64,000 nucleotides of DNA from Streptomyces nojiriensis (GCF_017639205.1 NZ_CP071139.1:3674001-3738000), one strand, 5' to 3'; shown: positions 43,587-53,156, counted from the first letter of the stretch. Notes: a model not told the origin generated them from the sequence alone. Numbers and translations are program-made.

Positions 43587-44624
43587 ATGATCGCCCACAG
43601 CGCTTCCCTCGCCCGCATCGCCCAGCGGCAGCTGAACATGGCCACCTACCGCCAGCTCACGCAGGCCGGGATCCCGGCCGGCACCATCAGCGGCCGCAGC
43701 CGCCGCGGAGGGCCCTGGCAGCGGCTCCTGCCACGGGTGTACCTCCTGCAGACCGGCCCGCCCGACACCCGGCAGCAGGCCCTGTCCGCCGTCCTGTACG
43801 CCGCCCACCCCGCGGCCGATCCGCTCTCCGGGTCCACCGCCGCGCTCACCGGCGGCGCCGCACTCGCGCTCCTGGGCATCCGCGACGCCCCGCCCGAACC
43901 GCTGGACGTCCTCGTCCGCGCCCCGCGCTCGCCGGCCGCCACCGGCCGGGTCCGGCCCTGCCCGACCTCACGCTGGCCCGCCACCATCCACATCCGCGGC
44001 ATCCCCAGCGCCCGCCCGATCCGGGCCGCCGCCGACTTCGCGGCCCGTACGGACGACGCCGACGCCGATCTGGTGCGCTCCGTACTGGCCAACGTCGTCC
44101 AGGGCGGCTGGTGCCACCCGCACGACCTGCACGCCGAACTGCGCGCGGGCCGTGTCCGCGGCCGCCCCGCCGTACGGGCCGCGGCCGCGGAGCTCGTCGC
44201 CGGGGTCCGCTCGATCGCCGAGGGCCGCGCACGCGACACCCTGGCCGCGACCGACCTCCCGGCCCCGCTCTGGAACGCCCGCCTCCACGGCCCGGACGGG
44301 GCCTTCCTCGCCAGCCCGGACGCGTACTGGCCCGAGGAGGGCGTGGCGCTGGAGATCGACTCCGCGGAGTACCACTACACGCGCGACGCCTGGCAGGCCA
44401 CCCTGCACCGGCGGCTGCGCCTGGAGGCCCGCGGCGTCCTGGTGGCCAGCACGACCCCCGGGATCCTGCGCGACAGACCGGCGGACGTGATCGCCGCCCT
44501 GCGCGCGCTCCTGGCACTGGGCGCCGCCCGCCCCGCGCCCCCGCAGGTCACCACCCGCGGGCACACCCAGCTGGAACTGCCGCTGCCGCCGTCCTACGCC
44601 CCGAATGCGCGGGACACCGTATAG
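43587..44624 (+). CDS. AbiEi-like / DUF559-type protein
   Basis: A 345-aa protein. The first 60 residues (LNMATYRQLTQAGIPAGTISG, WQRLLPRVYLLQTGPP) look like the AbiEi-type antitoxin winged helix; residues about 70-220 match the accompanying domain (LSGSTAALTGGAALALLGI). The end (about 245-320) is a DUF559/PD-(D/E)XK-like part: PDAYWPEEGVALEIDSAEYHY, RRLRLEARGVLVA, with candidate Asp/Glu residues. Such fusions are common in actinobacteria and of unknown role; no AbiEii toxin is next to it. Its stop overlaps the convergent DUF445 gene by 31 nt. Confidence 0.75.
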   Translation: MIAHSASLARIAQRQLNMATYRQLTQAGIPAGTISGRSRRGGPWQRLLPRVYLLQTGPPDTRQQALSAVLYAAHPAADPLSGSTAALTGGAALALLGIRDAPPEPLDVLVRAPRSPAATGRVRPCPTSRWPATIHIRGIPSARPIRAAADFAARTDDADADLVRSVLANVVQGGWCHPHDLHAELRAGRVRGRPAVRAAAAELVAGVRSIAEGRARDTLAATDLPAPLWNARLHGPDGAFLASPDAYWPEEGVALEIDSAEYHYTRDAWQATLHRRLRLEARGVLVASTTPGILRDRPADVIAALRALLALGAARPAPPQVTTRGHTQLELPLPPSYAPNARDTV

Positions 44625-45895
44625 ATCAGCAGGCCCGCCAGGGCGCCGACCACCGTGCCGTTGATCCGGATGAACTGCAGGTCACGTCCGATGTGGGCCT
44701 CGATCTTGCGGGAGGTGTGCTCGGCGTCCCAGCCCGCCACCGTGTCCGTGATCAACGAGGTGATCTCGGTCCGGTAGGTGGTGACGACGTAGACGACCGC
44801 GCCCTCGATCCAGCCCTCCACCTTCGCCTGCAGGCGGCTGTCGGTGGCCAGACGCGCACCGAAGGAGATCAGCGAGGCGCGGACCCGCAGGCGCAGCTCG
44901 CTCTGCTCGTCCTCCGCCGCCGAGATGATCATCGACCGGATCGCCGACCACGCGGAGGCGATGACGTCCTGGACCTCGTCGCGCGCCAGGATCTCGGACT
45001 TGAGCCGCTCCACCTTGGCGCGGGTCTCCGTGTCCGACTGGAGATCGGCCGCGAAGTCCGCCAGGAAGCGGTCCACCGCCCCGCGCGCCGGATGCTCGGG
45101 CATGTCCCGCATCTCCGTGACGAAGCGGAGCAGCTCCTTGTAGACGCGCTCGCCGACCTTGCGGTCCACGAACCGCGGGGTCCAGCCCGGCGCCCCGCCC
45201 TGGACGGCGTCCGTGATCGAGGCCCCGTGCGTGACGAGCCAGTCGTGGGCCTTGGCGCAGATGAGGTCGACGGCGCGACGGTGGCCACCGTCCTCGACGA
45301 CCCGCTCCAGGGTCTTGCCGATGCCCGGCGCGATCTCGGCGGCCTCGGCGCGCCGGGTGATGGCCTCGCCCACGACGGCCTGTACGTCGGAGTCGCGCAG
45401 CACGGTGAGCGCGCCGCGCAGGGCGGCGGCGAGCTCGGCCGTGACCCGGTCGGCGTGTTCGGGCTCGGCGAGCCAGGATCCGAGCCGGCCACCGATGCCG
45501 AGCGCGTGGAGCCGGGCCCGGACCACGTCGGAGGAGAGGAAGTTCTCCCCGACGAACTCGCCCAGGGAGACACCGAGCTGGTCCTTCTTGGTCGGGATGA
45601 TCGCGGTGTGCGGGATGGGCAGGCCGAGCGGGCGCCGGAAGAGGGCGGTCACGGCGAACCAGTCCGCGAGCGCGCCGACCATGCCGGCCTCGGCGGCGGC
45701 CGCGACGTACGCGGCCCAGCCGCCGACGCCCCAGGCGTGCTGGGCGTACTTGGCGAGTACGTAGACCAGCGCGACCAGGAGCAGCAGGCCGGTCGCGGTG
45801 GCCTTCATCCGGCGGACCCCGCGGCGGCGCTCCTCGTCGGCGGCGCTGAACACGAACGCGCCGCGGGTACCTCCGGTGGTGCTGCGGTTCTCCAC
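44594..45895 (-). CDS. DUF445-family membrane protein
   Basis: A 433-aa protein with an N-terminal membrane segment (about 35-55; MKATATGLLLLVALVYVLA), the conserved EAGMVGALADWFAVTALFRRPLGLPIPHTAII, a long helical central region and a C-terminal helix (TVVGALAGLLIYTVSRA). DUF445 proteins are conserved but functionally undefined membrane proteins. Start GTG 45895 follows AGGAG closely; the internal ATG at residue 36 is an alternative. Confidence 0.85.
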   Translation of the reverse strand: MENRSTTGGTRGAFVFSAADEERRRGVRRMKATATGLLLLVALVYVLAKYAQHAWGVGGWAAYVAAAAEAGMVGALADWFAVTALFRRPLGLPIPHTAIIPTKKDQLGVSLGEFVGENFLSSDVVRARLHALGIGGRLGSWLAEPEHADRVTAELAAALRGALTVLRDSDVQAVVGEAITRRAEAAEIAPGIGKTLERVVEDGGHRRAVDLICAKAHDWLVTHGASITDAVQGGAPGWTPRFVDRKVGERVYKELLRFVTEMRDMPEHPARGAVDRFLADFAADLQSDTETRAKVERLKSEILARDEVQDVIASAWSAIRSMIISAAEDEQSELRLRVRASLISFGARLATDSRLQAKVEGWIEGAVVYVVTTYRTEITSLITDTVAGWDAEHTSRKIEAHIGRDLQFIRINGTVVGALAGLLIYTVSRAFGA

Positions 45896-46224
45896 GTACT
45901 CCTGCCTTCCCCCGGGGGCGCCGGTTTTGTCTGCATAGCATCCGACTCCTGAGCGGGGCGAGGAGTTCCCGCCACGCCAGTCCGCTCCCGCGGGGGTGAC
46001 GGTGACGACCCGGGGCACCCCGGACCCCTCGGCCCTACGGGCCCACTGCCGAAGCGGTCCCGCAGGGCGGGTCCGGGCCGGTCCGCGCCGTCCTGCGGGC
46101 CGGGTCCGGGCCCGGTCCGCACCGGTCTGCGGGCCGGGATCCCGGCGCGGTGCGGGTCGGTCCGCGGGGCCATTCCCTCGGGCGGGGCGGGCAGGTGCGG
46201 GCCGGTCCGCGGGGCCGGGGAGGG

Positions 46225-46452
46225 GTGTCTCCTCGGCTCGGCGCGTGCGAGCCATCTCGGCTGTACCCGGTGGTTGCGCGCTCGTCCTGCGGGGACACCC
46301 CTCCCCGTCCCCGCTCCCCACGCGTCGGGGCGGCTCCGGGGCACGGTCGGAGCCTGCCGTGGGGCGGGGACACGGCGGAGTGTCCCCGCAGGACGAGCGC
46401 GCACCACCGGGCACCACCGCGACATGCCGCACCGCGCGAGCCGAGGAGACAC
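46225..46452. repeat. Long imperfect inverted repeat in a 695-bp intergenic region
   Basis: Two nested arm pairs face each other: 46225-46245 with 46433-46452 (CTCCTCGGCTCG...), and 46269-46298 with 46380-46408 (GCGCTCGTCCTGCGGGGACA and its complement), with one-base indels. Together they form a stem-loop of about 230 bp. The rest of the gap (45896-46590) holds CGGTCCG-type direct repeats (46030-46210), one REP-like copy (46486-46525) and no credible gene. Confidence 0.75.
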
Positions 46453-46590
46453 TCCGGCGGGGCACCGCCCCACACCACCCAGCCCCGCCGGCGCTTGAGG
46501 CGCGGGGTCCGGGGCAGAGCCCCGGCACCACCGACCGGCCGGAGCCGAACCGCAGAGCCCCGGCACCACCGACCCGCCGGAGCCGAGGAG

Positions 46591-47253
46591 CTACAGCTCC
46601 TTGCGGAGCGACGGGCCGTCCACCGGGCGCTTGCGCTTCTTGACCTTGATCTCCACGCCGCCCCAGAAGGCGAAGCCCGTCACGACCACCCGCGGCGCGC
46701 CCGGTTCGTACGGGCCCGGGTTGTCGCGCTGGTCGAAGGCGCCCATGAAGCCGAAGCCCCGGACGTCCAGTTCCACCCCCGGCGGCACCGTGATCTCGAT
46801 GCCGCCCATGACCGCCACGCAGTTGATCACCACCTCGCGCTGCGCGAAGTCCGCCTCGCGCAGGTCCAGCTGCCCGCCGCCCCAGAACGCCACCGCGTCG
46901 AACCGCGCCGGCACCGTCCACCGGCCCTTGCGCTGGAAGCCCGACATGACCGCGACGGCCGTCGCCGAGCTGCCCCCGCCGCCGATCCGGCCCGTCCACG
47001 GCTCCGCCGCCGCCGTCGGCCGGGCCACCGGCCCGCCCCCCGGCCCGCCCGCCGGCGCCGGCAGGTCCCGCGTCAGCGGTTCCAGTTCCGCGTACGTCCG
47101 CGACTTGTACACCGCGTCGAGCCGCTCCTCGAACTCCTCCATGTCGAGCCGGCCCTCGGCGACGGCGTCCCGCAGACGCTCCACCACCCGGTCCCGGTCG
47201 GCATCCGACGCCCTCAGCTCCGGCAACGGCTTCTCCGGCCGCTCGTCACTCAT
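46591..47253 (-). CDS. DUF1707 domain protein with LiaF-like C-terminal domain
   Basis: A 220-aa cytosolic protein. DUF1707 (about 12-64): ELRASDADRDRVVERLRDAVAEGRLDMEEFEERL region; Pro/Gly linker; then a beta-helical LiaF/DUF2154-like domain (about 100-215) with FWGGGQLDLREADF, AVMGGIEITVPPGVELDV and FAFWGGVEIK. LiaF-type domains take part in cell-envelope stress signalling. ATG 47253. The role in Streptomyces is not established. Confidence 0.87.
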   Translation of the reverse strand: MSDERPEKPLPELRASDADRDRVVERLRDAVAEGRLDMEEFEERLDAVYKSRTYAELEPLTRDLPAPAGGPGGGPVARPTAAAEPWTGRIGGGGSSATAVAVMSGFQRKGRWTVPARFDAVAFWGGGQLDLREADFAQREVVINCVAVMGGIEITVPPGVELDVRGFGFMGAFDQRDNPGPYEPGAPRVVVTGFAFWGGVEIKVKKRKRPVDGPSLRKEL

Positions 47254-47350
47254 GCGGACCAGACTATGCAGGGTTGTCGGGGAGTTGTATGGCCCAGCCC
47301 CTGAGATCGCCCCCGGATCGCCCCCGGCTTTCCCCTGATTCAGGAGAAAG

Positions 47351-48319
47351 TCAGCCGCGGCCCGCGTACATCCGCGCGATCACGTCCTCGATGTCCGGCT
47401 CCCGCACCGAGAGGTCCACCAGCGGGTAGTCCGCGGCCACCGCCGCCACCAGCGGCGCCGCCGACGCTCCCGCCGGGAACGCCAGCCACTGCCGCGGCCC
47501 CTCCACCTTCACCACCCGCGCCCCCGCCACACTGATCGGCGCGAGCTCCCGCTCCAGGTCCACCACCAGCGTCCGCTCGCTCTCCCCCGCCGCCCCCGCC
47601 GCGTGCAGCCCGCCCAGCAGCCCGTCGTACATCAGCCGCCCGTGGTCGATCACCATCACCCGCTCGCACAGCTGCTCGATGTCCTGGAGGTCGTGCGTGG
47701 TGAGCAGCACGGTCGTACCGAGTTCCTCGTTCAGCTGCCGTAGGAAGCCCCGTACCTTCGCCTTGCTCACCACGTCGAGCCCGATCGTCGGCTCGTCCAG
47801 GTACAGCACCTCCGGATCGTGGAGCAGCGCCGCCGCGATGTCCCCGCGCATCCGCTGCCCGAGCGACAGCTGCCGTACCGGTACGTCCAGCAGCTCGGCC
47901 AGGTCGAGCCGCTCCACGCAGCGCTCCAGGTTCTCCTCGAACCGCGCCCGCGGCACCCGGTACAGCCGCCGCATCAGCCCGTACGAGTCCTTCAGCGGCA
48001 GGTCCCACCACAGCGTCGTGCGCTGCCCGAACACCACCCCGATCCGGTGCGCGAGCCGCATCCGCTCCCGCGCCGGGTCGATGCCCGCCACCCGCAGCCG
48101 GCCGCCGCTCGGGGTCAGGATGCCGGTCAGCATCTTGATCGTGGTCGACTTCCCGGCGCCGTTGGGCCCGATGTAGCCGACCACCTCGCCCCGGGCGACC
48201 TCGAAACTGATCCCGTCCACCGCCCTGACCTGGCGTTTCTCCCGGCGCATCAGGCTCACCCGGCGCCGTACGTCAAAGACCTTCTCGACCCCGTCCAACG
48301 AGATCAGCGCATCCGCCAC
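47351..48319 (-). CDS. ABC exporter ATPase
   Basis: A 322-aa ATPase of the ABC-2 (NatA/ABC-F-like drug-exporter) type: Walker A GPNGAGKSTTIKML, signature LSLGQRMRGDIAAALL, Walker B VLYLDEPTIGLDVVSKAKV, switch His in TTHDLQDIE. The C-terminal 80 residues form a regulatory domain. It ends a three-gene operon with two 6-helix permeases upstream (4-nt gap), a set seen widely in actinobacteria, with an unknown export substrate. Confidence 0.92.
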   Translation of the reverse strand: MADALISLDGVEKVFDVRRRVSLMRREKRQVRAVDGISFEVARGEVVGYIGPNGAGKSTTIKMLTGILTPSGGRLRVAGIDPARERMRLAHRIGVVFGQRTTLWWDLPLKDSYGLMRRLYRVPRARFEENLERCVERLDLAELLDVPVRQLSLGQRMRGDIAAALLHDPEVLYLDEPTIGLDVVSKAKVRGFLRQLNEELGTTVLLTTHDLQDIEQLCERVMVIDHGRLMYDGLLGGLHAAGAAGESERTLVVDLERELAPISVAGARVVKVEGPRQWLAFPAGASAAPLVAAVAADYPLVDLSVREPDIEDVIARMYAGRG

Positions 48320-48323
48320 AGCT

Positions 48324-49265
48324 CTAGCTCCCCGTGCTTCGGTACGAACGGACTCCCGCGCGCCACGCCAGCGACGCGGGCAGGAACACCACGAAGGCCA
48401 CCAGCGGGCTCAGGTACGCGACCCACCCGGGCAGGCCCAGCGGATCGGGCCGCCCCAACACGTGCAGCGCCGGAAGCCAGTTGACGAAGGCCAGCGGGAC
48501 GATGAAGGTCACCCCGCGCAGCAGGTCCTTCGCGAAGACCGTCGGCGGGTACTGCAGCATCGTGCAGCCGCCGTAGGTGAAGGAGTTCTGCACCTCGGCC
48601 GCGTCCCCGGACACGAACTGGAAGGCCGCACCGGTCACCATCACGGCCCCGAAGATGGCCGCCCCGGCGAGCACCATCACGGGCACCAACAGCACCTTCC
48701 CGGCCGTCCAGTCCACCTCCAGGGTCCACACCGCCCAGCCCATCACCCCGAGCCCCTGCCCGATCCGGCCCAGCCGGCGCAGCGCGAAGCGGTCCGCCGC
48801 GACCTGCGCGAGCACCGGGACCGGCCGCACCAGCATCGTGTCGAGCGAACCGTCGCGGATCCGGGCGCCGATCCGGTCGGTGTTCCCCAGCAGCAGGTCC
48901 GCCAGGCCCAGGGAGGCCGAGCAGGACCCGTACAGCAGCGCGATCTCGGGCAGCGTGAAACCGCCGAGGGCGTCCACGTGGGAGAACATGATGTAGATCG
49001 CGACGAAGTCCAGGAGCGTGATCGCCGCCTGCCCGAAGGTCGTCAGGAAGAAGGACGTCCGGTAGGTCATGGTGGAGCGGATCCACATGCCCACGATGAG
49101 CCGGTAGCCGCGCAGCCCCTCCAGGGCCGGGCCGCGCCGCGGCGCCCCGGCCACCACGACGCCCCGCTCGCGCGCCCGGTCCCGGCCCCGGCCCCTCTCC
49201 CGGCCTCTCTCCCGGTCCGGCGCCCGCGCCGGTACCGCCTCCAGCTCCGCTTCGGCCTCAGCCAC
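48324..49265 (-). CDS. ABC-2 type permease, subunit 2
   Basis: A 313-aa membrane permease. An Arg/Glu-rich 45-residue N-terminus (RERGRERGRGRDRARERG), then about six helices, with LGNTDRIGARIRDGSLDTMLVRPVP in the cytosolic loop; this DxxLxRP element marks the DUF990/YvfS-like ABC-2 family. It overlaps the previous permease by 8 nt. Works with the downstream ATPase. Confidence 0.87.
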   Translation of the reverse strand: MAEAEAELEAVPARAPDRERGRERGRGRDRARERGVVVAGAPRRGPALEGLRGYRLIVGMWIRSTMTYRTSFFLTTFGQAAITLLDFVAIYIMFSHVDALGGFTLPEIALLYGSCSASLGLADLLLGNTDRIGARIRDGSLDTMLVRPVPVLAQVAADRFALRRLGRIGQGLGVMGWAVWTLEVDWTAGKVLLVPVMVLAGAAIFGAVMVTGAAFQFVSGDAAEVQNSFTYGGCTMLQYPPTVFAKDLLRGVTFIVPLAFVNWLPALHVLGRPDPLGLPGWVAYLSPLVAFVVFLPASLAWRAGVRSYRSTGS

Positions 49266-50097
49266 CCTGGACCACCACCTTCCGCGTCGCGGCCGACTGC
49301 AACAGCCGCCCCGTTCCCAGCAGTACGAGCGCCCACCCGGCCTGGAAGCCCAGCGCCTCGGCCGCGCCCCCGGCCCCCGCGTGCTTGCCCAGCAGGACGT
49401 CCATCGGCACCTGCAGCATCGCCGCCCACGGCAGGGTCCGCACGAACTCGCCGAACCCGCCCGGGAACACGGTCAGCGGCAGCAGCATCCCGGAGAAGAA
49501 GATCGAGGCGACGGTGGCCATGACGTTGATCCCCGCCCCGTCCATCAGCCAGAAGGCCACCAACCCCACCATGTAGCGCAGCGCGAAGCTCACCACCAGC
49601 GCCAGCAGTACGGACACCAGGAACAGCAGCCAGCGCAGCGGATCGGCGGGCAGCGCCAGCGGGAACGCCAGCGCCCCCGCCACCAGCGGCAGCACCCCGC
49701 GGCCCGCCAACTGGAAGCCAGCCCGGCCCAGATCGGCCGCGAGCCACCACATCTGGAGGTCCGCGGGCCGGTAGAGGTCGACCGCGATGTCGCCCGTCCG
49801 GATCCGCTCCTGGAGCTCCTCCTGGAAGCCGCCGCCGATCAGCGCGGCGGCGGCCAGCAGCGATTGGCTCACCCAGACGAAGGTCAGCGCCTGCGCCTGG
49901 TCGTAGCCGCCGAGCCCGGGCCGCTCGTCCCACAGCGCGATGTACGTGTACGCGACGATGAACCCGAACACGGTGTTGGTGAACACCCCGGCCGCGGTCG
50001 CCGTCCCGTAGGTGGCGTAGCGCCTGAATCCGCCTGCCACGACCGCCAGGTAGAGACCCACCGGCCGACGCGCTCCGTTCCGCACTCTCCGGCGCAC
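49258..50097 (-). CDS. ABC-2 type permease, subunit 1
   Basis: A 279-aa permease, six helices, with cytosolic ELQERIRTGDIAVDLYRPADL matching the LxRP loop of the partner. GTG 50097 has GGAGG 6 nt upstream. First gene of the exporter operon; divergent from the class A penicillin-binding protein gene with a 174-nt gap. Confidence 0.87.
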   Translation of the reverse strand: MRRRVRNGARRPVGLYLAVVAGGFRRYATYGTATAAGVFTNTVFGFIVAYTYIALWDERPGLGGYDQAQALTFVWVSQSLLAAAALIGGGFQEELQERIRTGDIAVDLYRPADLQMWWLAADLGRAGFQLAGRGVLPLVAGALAFPLALPADPLRWLLFLVSVLLALVVSFALRYMVGLVAFWLMDGAGINVMATVASIFFSGMLLPLTVFPGGFGEFVRTLPWAAMLQVPMDVLLGKHAGAGGAAEALGFQAGWALVLLGTGRLLQSAATRKVVVQGG

Positions 50098-50271
50098 CGT
50101 ATCCCTCCGTTTCCCACGTCGTTCCTACGTCGGCCAAAGCGCGCGAGCTTAGTGCGGAGGGGCGAGCCACGCGACCGATTTATGCCCGTCCGGGGCGGAA
50201 TCATCGGCCATCGGGTAGACACCATGAGGTACAGAAGTGGATATTTTGAACGGCGTCGAGGAGTCCTGGAG

Positions 50272-52746
50272 ATGAGCGACCAGTCACCACCCCCGGGCTG
50301 GACCCCTCGCGACCCCGACACCCCGCCCGACGTGCCGCAGCCGCGGACGGAACCGCCGACACCACACCAGGCACAGCAGGCAGATCAGACACAGCAGACA
50401 CGGCAGGCACAGCAGCAGTCGCCGCACCAGGGCGGACCGGGGCAGAAAGCCCGGCGCAGGAGAACCGGCTGGCGCCGCATCCTGCCCACCTGGCGCATGG
50501 TCCTCGGCGGCATCCTGCTCATCGCCCTGCTGATCGGCGGCGCCCTCGTGGCCGGCTACCTGCTGGTCGACATCCCGCCGGCCAACGCCGCGGCCACCGC
50601 GCAGTCCAACGTCTACCTCTACTCCGACGGCTCCCAGATCGCCCGCGACGGCGAGGTCAACCGCGTCAACGTACCGCTGTCGCAGATCCCCCGGACCGTG
50701 CAGGAGGCCGTACTGGCCGCCGAGGACCGGGACTTCTACTCCGAACGGGCGGTCGACCCCAAGGCGATGCTCCGCGCCGCCTGGAACACCGCGACCGGCA
50801 AGGGCACCCAGTCCGGTTCGACGATCACCCAGCAGTACGTCAAGAACTACTACTTGGGCCAGGAACAGACGATCAAGCGCAAGGTCAAGGAGTTCTTCAT
50901 CGCGATCAAACTCGGTCGCGAGAAGTCGAAGAACTACATCCTCGAGGGCTACCTGAACACCAGCTACTTCGGCCGCAACGCGTACGGCATCCAGGCCGCC
51001 GCCCAGGCCTACTACGGCAAGGACGTAGGAAAACTCACCACCGCGGAGGGCGCCTACCTCGCCACCCTCCTCAACTCCCCCAGCGCCTTCGACGTCGTCT
51101 CCCACCCCCAGAGCCGCACCCGCGCCCTCGCCCGCTGGAACTACGTACTCGACGGCATGGTCAAGAAGGGCTGGCTGTCCCCCACCGAACGCGCGACGAC
51201 ACAGTTCCCCGAACCGGGCAAGGTCCGCGCGGCCGCCGGCCTCTCCGGCCAGCGCGGCTACCTCGTCGAAGCGGTCAAGGACTACATCGTCGACAACAAG
51301 ATCCTCGACGACAAGACCCTCGCCGAAGGCGGCTACCGCATCACCACCACCCTCGACAAACGCCGCCAGAGCGCCCTCGTCGACGCCGTCGACGGCCAGA
51401 TGGTCAGCAAGCTCGACCCCGCGAAGCGCAAGGCCGACCGGCTGGTCCGGGCCGGCGGGGTCTCCATCGACCCGGCCACCGGCAAGGTCCTCGCCATGTA
51501 CGGCGGCATCGACTACACCAAGCAGTACGTGAACAACGCGACCCGCCACGACTACCAGGTCGCCTCCACCTTCAAGCCGTTCGTCTTCGCCACCGCCGCC
51601 GAGAACGGCTCCCGCACCCAGGACGGCCGCCGGATCACCCCGAACACGATCTACAACGGCGACAACAAACGCCCGGTCGTCGGCGGCCGCATCCGCTTCG
51701 CCCCCGAGAACGAGGGCCAGGTCTCCTACGGGAACATCAGCGTCAACACCGCCACCGACCTCTCCGTCAACGCCGTGTACGCACAGATGGCGGTCGACGT
51801 CGGCACCGCCAAGGTCAAGAAGACCGCCATCGACCTCGGCATCCCCGAGAACACCCCCAACTTCGTACCCGGCCCGGCCATGGCCCTCGGCACCCTGCAG
51901 GCCAGCGTCCTCGACATGACCCAGGCCTACGCCACCCTCGCCGACCACGGCCGACGCACCCCCTACACCTTCGTCGAGAAGATCACCAAGGGCGGCGAGA
52001 CCATCCCCCTCCCCCCGCGCGCACCCACCCAGGCCATCAGCCGCGAAGCCGCCGACACCACCACGTCCATGCTGGTCAGCGTCGTGGACAACGGCACCGG
52101 CACGGCCGCCCTCGCCGCCGGCCACCCGGCCGCGGGCAAGACCGGCACCGGCGAACTCGACCGCTCGGCCTGGTTCGCCGCCTACACCCCGGACCTGGTC
52201 ACCGTGATCTCGATGATGGGCCAGGACCCGGACACCGGAACCCTGGAATCCCTCTACGGCGCCCTCGGCGAGGCCCGCATCGGCGGCGGCGGCTACCCCG
52301 CCCGGATCTGGGCCGCGTACACCAAGACCGCCCTGGAAGGCACCGACCCCGTCGACTTCGACCTGGAACTCCAGCCCGGCGCCGCACCGCCCCCGCCGCC
52401 GCCCAGCCCGGAATCCAGCCCGCCGCAGGAGACCCCCGGCGAACCCTCGCCCAGCACCCCCGCGCGCCCGACCCGGCCCTCCCCGTCGAACCCGACGGGC
52501 GGCCGCAACCAAGGCGGACAGAACAACGGAGGCCAGAACCAGGGCGGCCAGGACAACGGCGGCCCGGTGAACGCAGGCCAGGACAACGGCGGCCAGGACA
52601 ACGGCGGCACCACCCAGGGCGGCGACCAGGGCGGCACCACCCAGGGCACGCAAGGCAGCGCACAGGGCAGCACCCAGGGCAGTGCGCAGGGCAGCGACGG
52701 AGGCCCGGCCGAAGGCCCGCGCCCGCCGTCCGCGTTCCTGGAGTAG
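50272..52746 (+). CDS. Bifunctional class A penicillin-binding protein
   Basis: An 824-aa peptidoglycan polymerase. Cytosolic Gln-rich N-terminus (1-70), membrane anchor (about 75-98), GT51 glycosyltransferase (about 120-290; AAEDRDFYSERAVDP, GSTITQQYVKNYY) and transpeptidase (about 390-650) with SxxK in VASTFKPFVF, SxN in LSVNAVYAQ, and KTG in AGKTGTGELDRSAWFAAY. The C-terminal 130 residues are Pro-rich then Gln/Gly/Asn-rich repeats (GGQNNGGQNQGGQDNGG, AQGSTQGS), external and flexible. Start ATG 50272 with GGAG upstream. Confidence 0.95.
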   Translation: MSDQSPPPGWTPRDPDTPPDVPQPRTEPPTPHQAQQADQTQQTRQAQQQSPHQGGPGQKARRRRTGWRRILPTWRMVLGGILLIALLIGGALVAGYLLVDIPPANAAATAQSNVYLYSDGSQIARDGEVNRVNVPLSQIPRTVQEAVLAAEDRDFYSERAVDPKAMLRAAWNTATGKGTQSGSTITQQYVKNYYLGQEQTIKRKVKEFFIAIKLGREKSKNYILEGYLNTSYFGRNAYGIQAAAQAYYGKDVGKLTTAEGAYLATLLNSPSAFDVVSHPQSRTRALARWNYVLDGMVKKGWLSPTERATTQFPEPGKVRAAAGLSGQRGYLVEAVKDYIVDNKILDDKTLAEGGYRITTTLDKRRQSALVDAVDGQMVSKLDPAKRKADRLVRAGGVSIDPATGKVLAMYGGIDYTKQYVNNATRHDYQVASTFKPFVFATAAENGSRTQDGRRITPNTIYNGDNKRPVVGGRIRFAPENEGQVSYGNISVNTATDLSVNAVYAQMAVDVGTAKVKKTAIDLGIPENTPNFVPGPAMALGTLQASVLDMTQAYATLADHGRRTPYTFVEKITKGGETIPLPPRAPTQAISREAADTTTSMLVSVVDNGTGTAALAAGHPAAGKTGTGELDRSAWFAAYTPDLVTVISMMGQDPDTGTLESLYGALGEARIGGGGYPARIWAAYTKTALEGTDPVDFDLELQPGAAPPPPPPSPESSPPQETPGEPSPSTPARPTRPSPSNPTGGRNQGGQNNGGQNQGGQDNGGPVNAGQDNGGQDNGGTTQGGDQGGTTQGTQGSAQGSTQGSAQGSDGGPAEGPRPPSAFLE

Positions 52747-52760
52747 CCGAGACGGACCGG

Positions 52761-53081
52761 TCAGTGACCGGAGGTCGCCTTCAGCCCCACCACGGCGACC
52801 AGCAGCAGACAGATGAAGAAGATCCGGGCGGCGGTGACGGGCTCACCCAGCACCGCCATACCGAGCACGGCCGCACCGGCGGCGCCGATGCCCACCCACA
52901 CCCCGTACGCCGTACCGATCGGCAGGGTCTTCGCGGCGTACGACAGCAGCACCATGCTCGCGACGATCCCGGCACCCGTGAACACACTGGGCCACTGCCG
53001 GGTGAAACCTTCGGTGAACTTCATGCCGATCGACCAGCCGACTTCGAGCAGACCGGCGACGAGAAGAAGAACCCATGCCAT
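52761..53081 (-). CDS. gdx: Small multidrug resistance family guanidinium exporter
   Basis: A 106-aa four-helix proton antiporter. Membrane-embedded Glu13 in LLLVAGLLEVGWSIGMKF and GFTRQWPS, LPIGTAYGVWVGIGA mark the Gdx (SugE) subgroup, which exports guanidinium. The start ATG 53081 has GGAGG 9 nt upstream. A guanidine-III riboswitch immediately upstream supports guanidinium export strongly over generic drug efflux. Confidence 0.95.
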   Translation of the reverse strand: MAWVLLLVAGLLEVGWSIGMKFTEGFTRQWPSVFTGAGIVASMVLLSYAAKTLPIGTAYGVWVGIGAAGAAVLGMAVLGEPVTAARIFFICLLLVAVVGLKATSGH

Positions 53082-53110
53082 GACGGCACCTCCGAGACAA
53101 CGAGCGGTAC

Positions 53111-53156
53111 GGGGTGCGTCGTCTTGTCGTACCCGGTACGGCGCGTCTCGTCGGGG
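53111..53156 (-). promoter_or_regulatory. Guanidine-III (ykkC-III) riboswitch
   Basis: Minus-strand RNA begins CCCCGACGAGACGCGCCGTA and ends ACAAGACGACGCACCCC. The conserved CGCCGTACC and ACAAGACG.CGC segments, and their spacing, match the known guanidine-III pseudoknot (Thermobifida fusca). It ends 30 nt before the gdx start, over the ribosome site region, consistent with translational control. Confidence 0.92.

Noticed and set aside
46150..47304. 384-codon open frame over the inverted-repeat region
   Set aside because: Arg/Pro-rich, made of repeats and the antisense of the DUF1707 gene; no ribosome site or domain.
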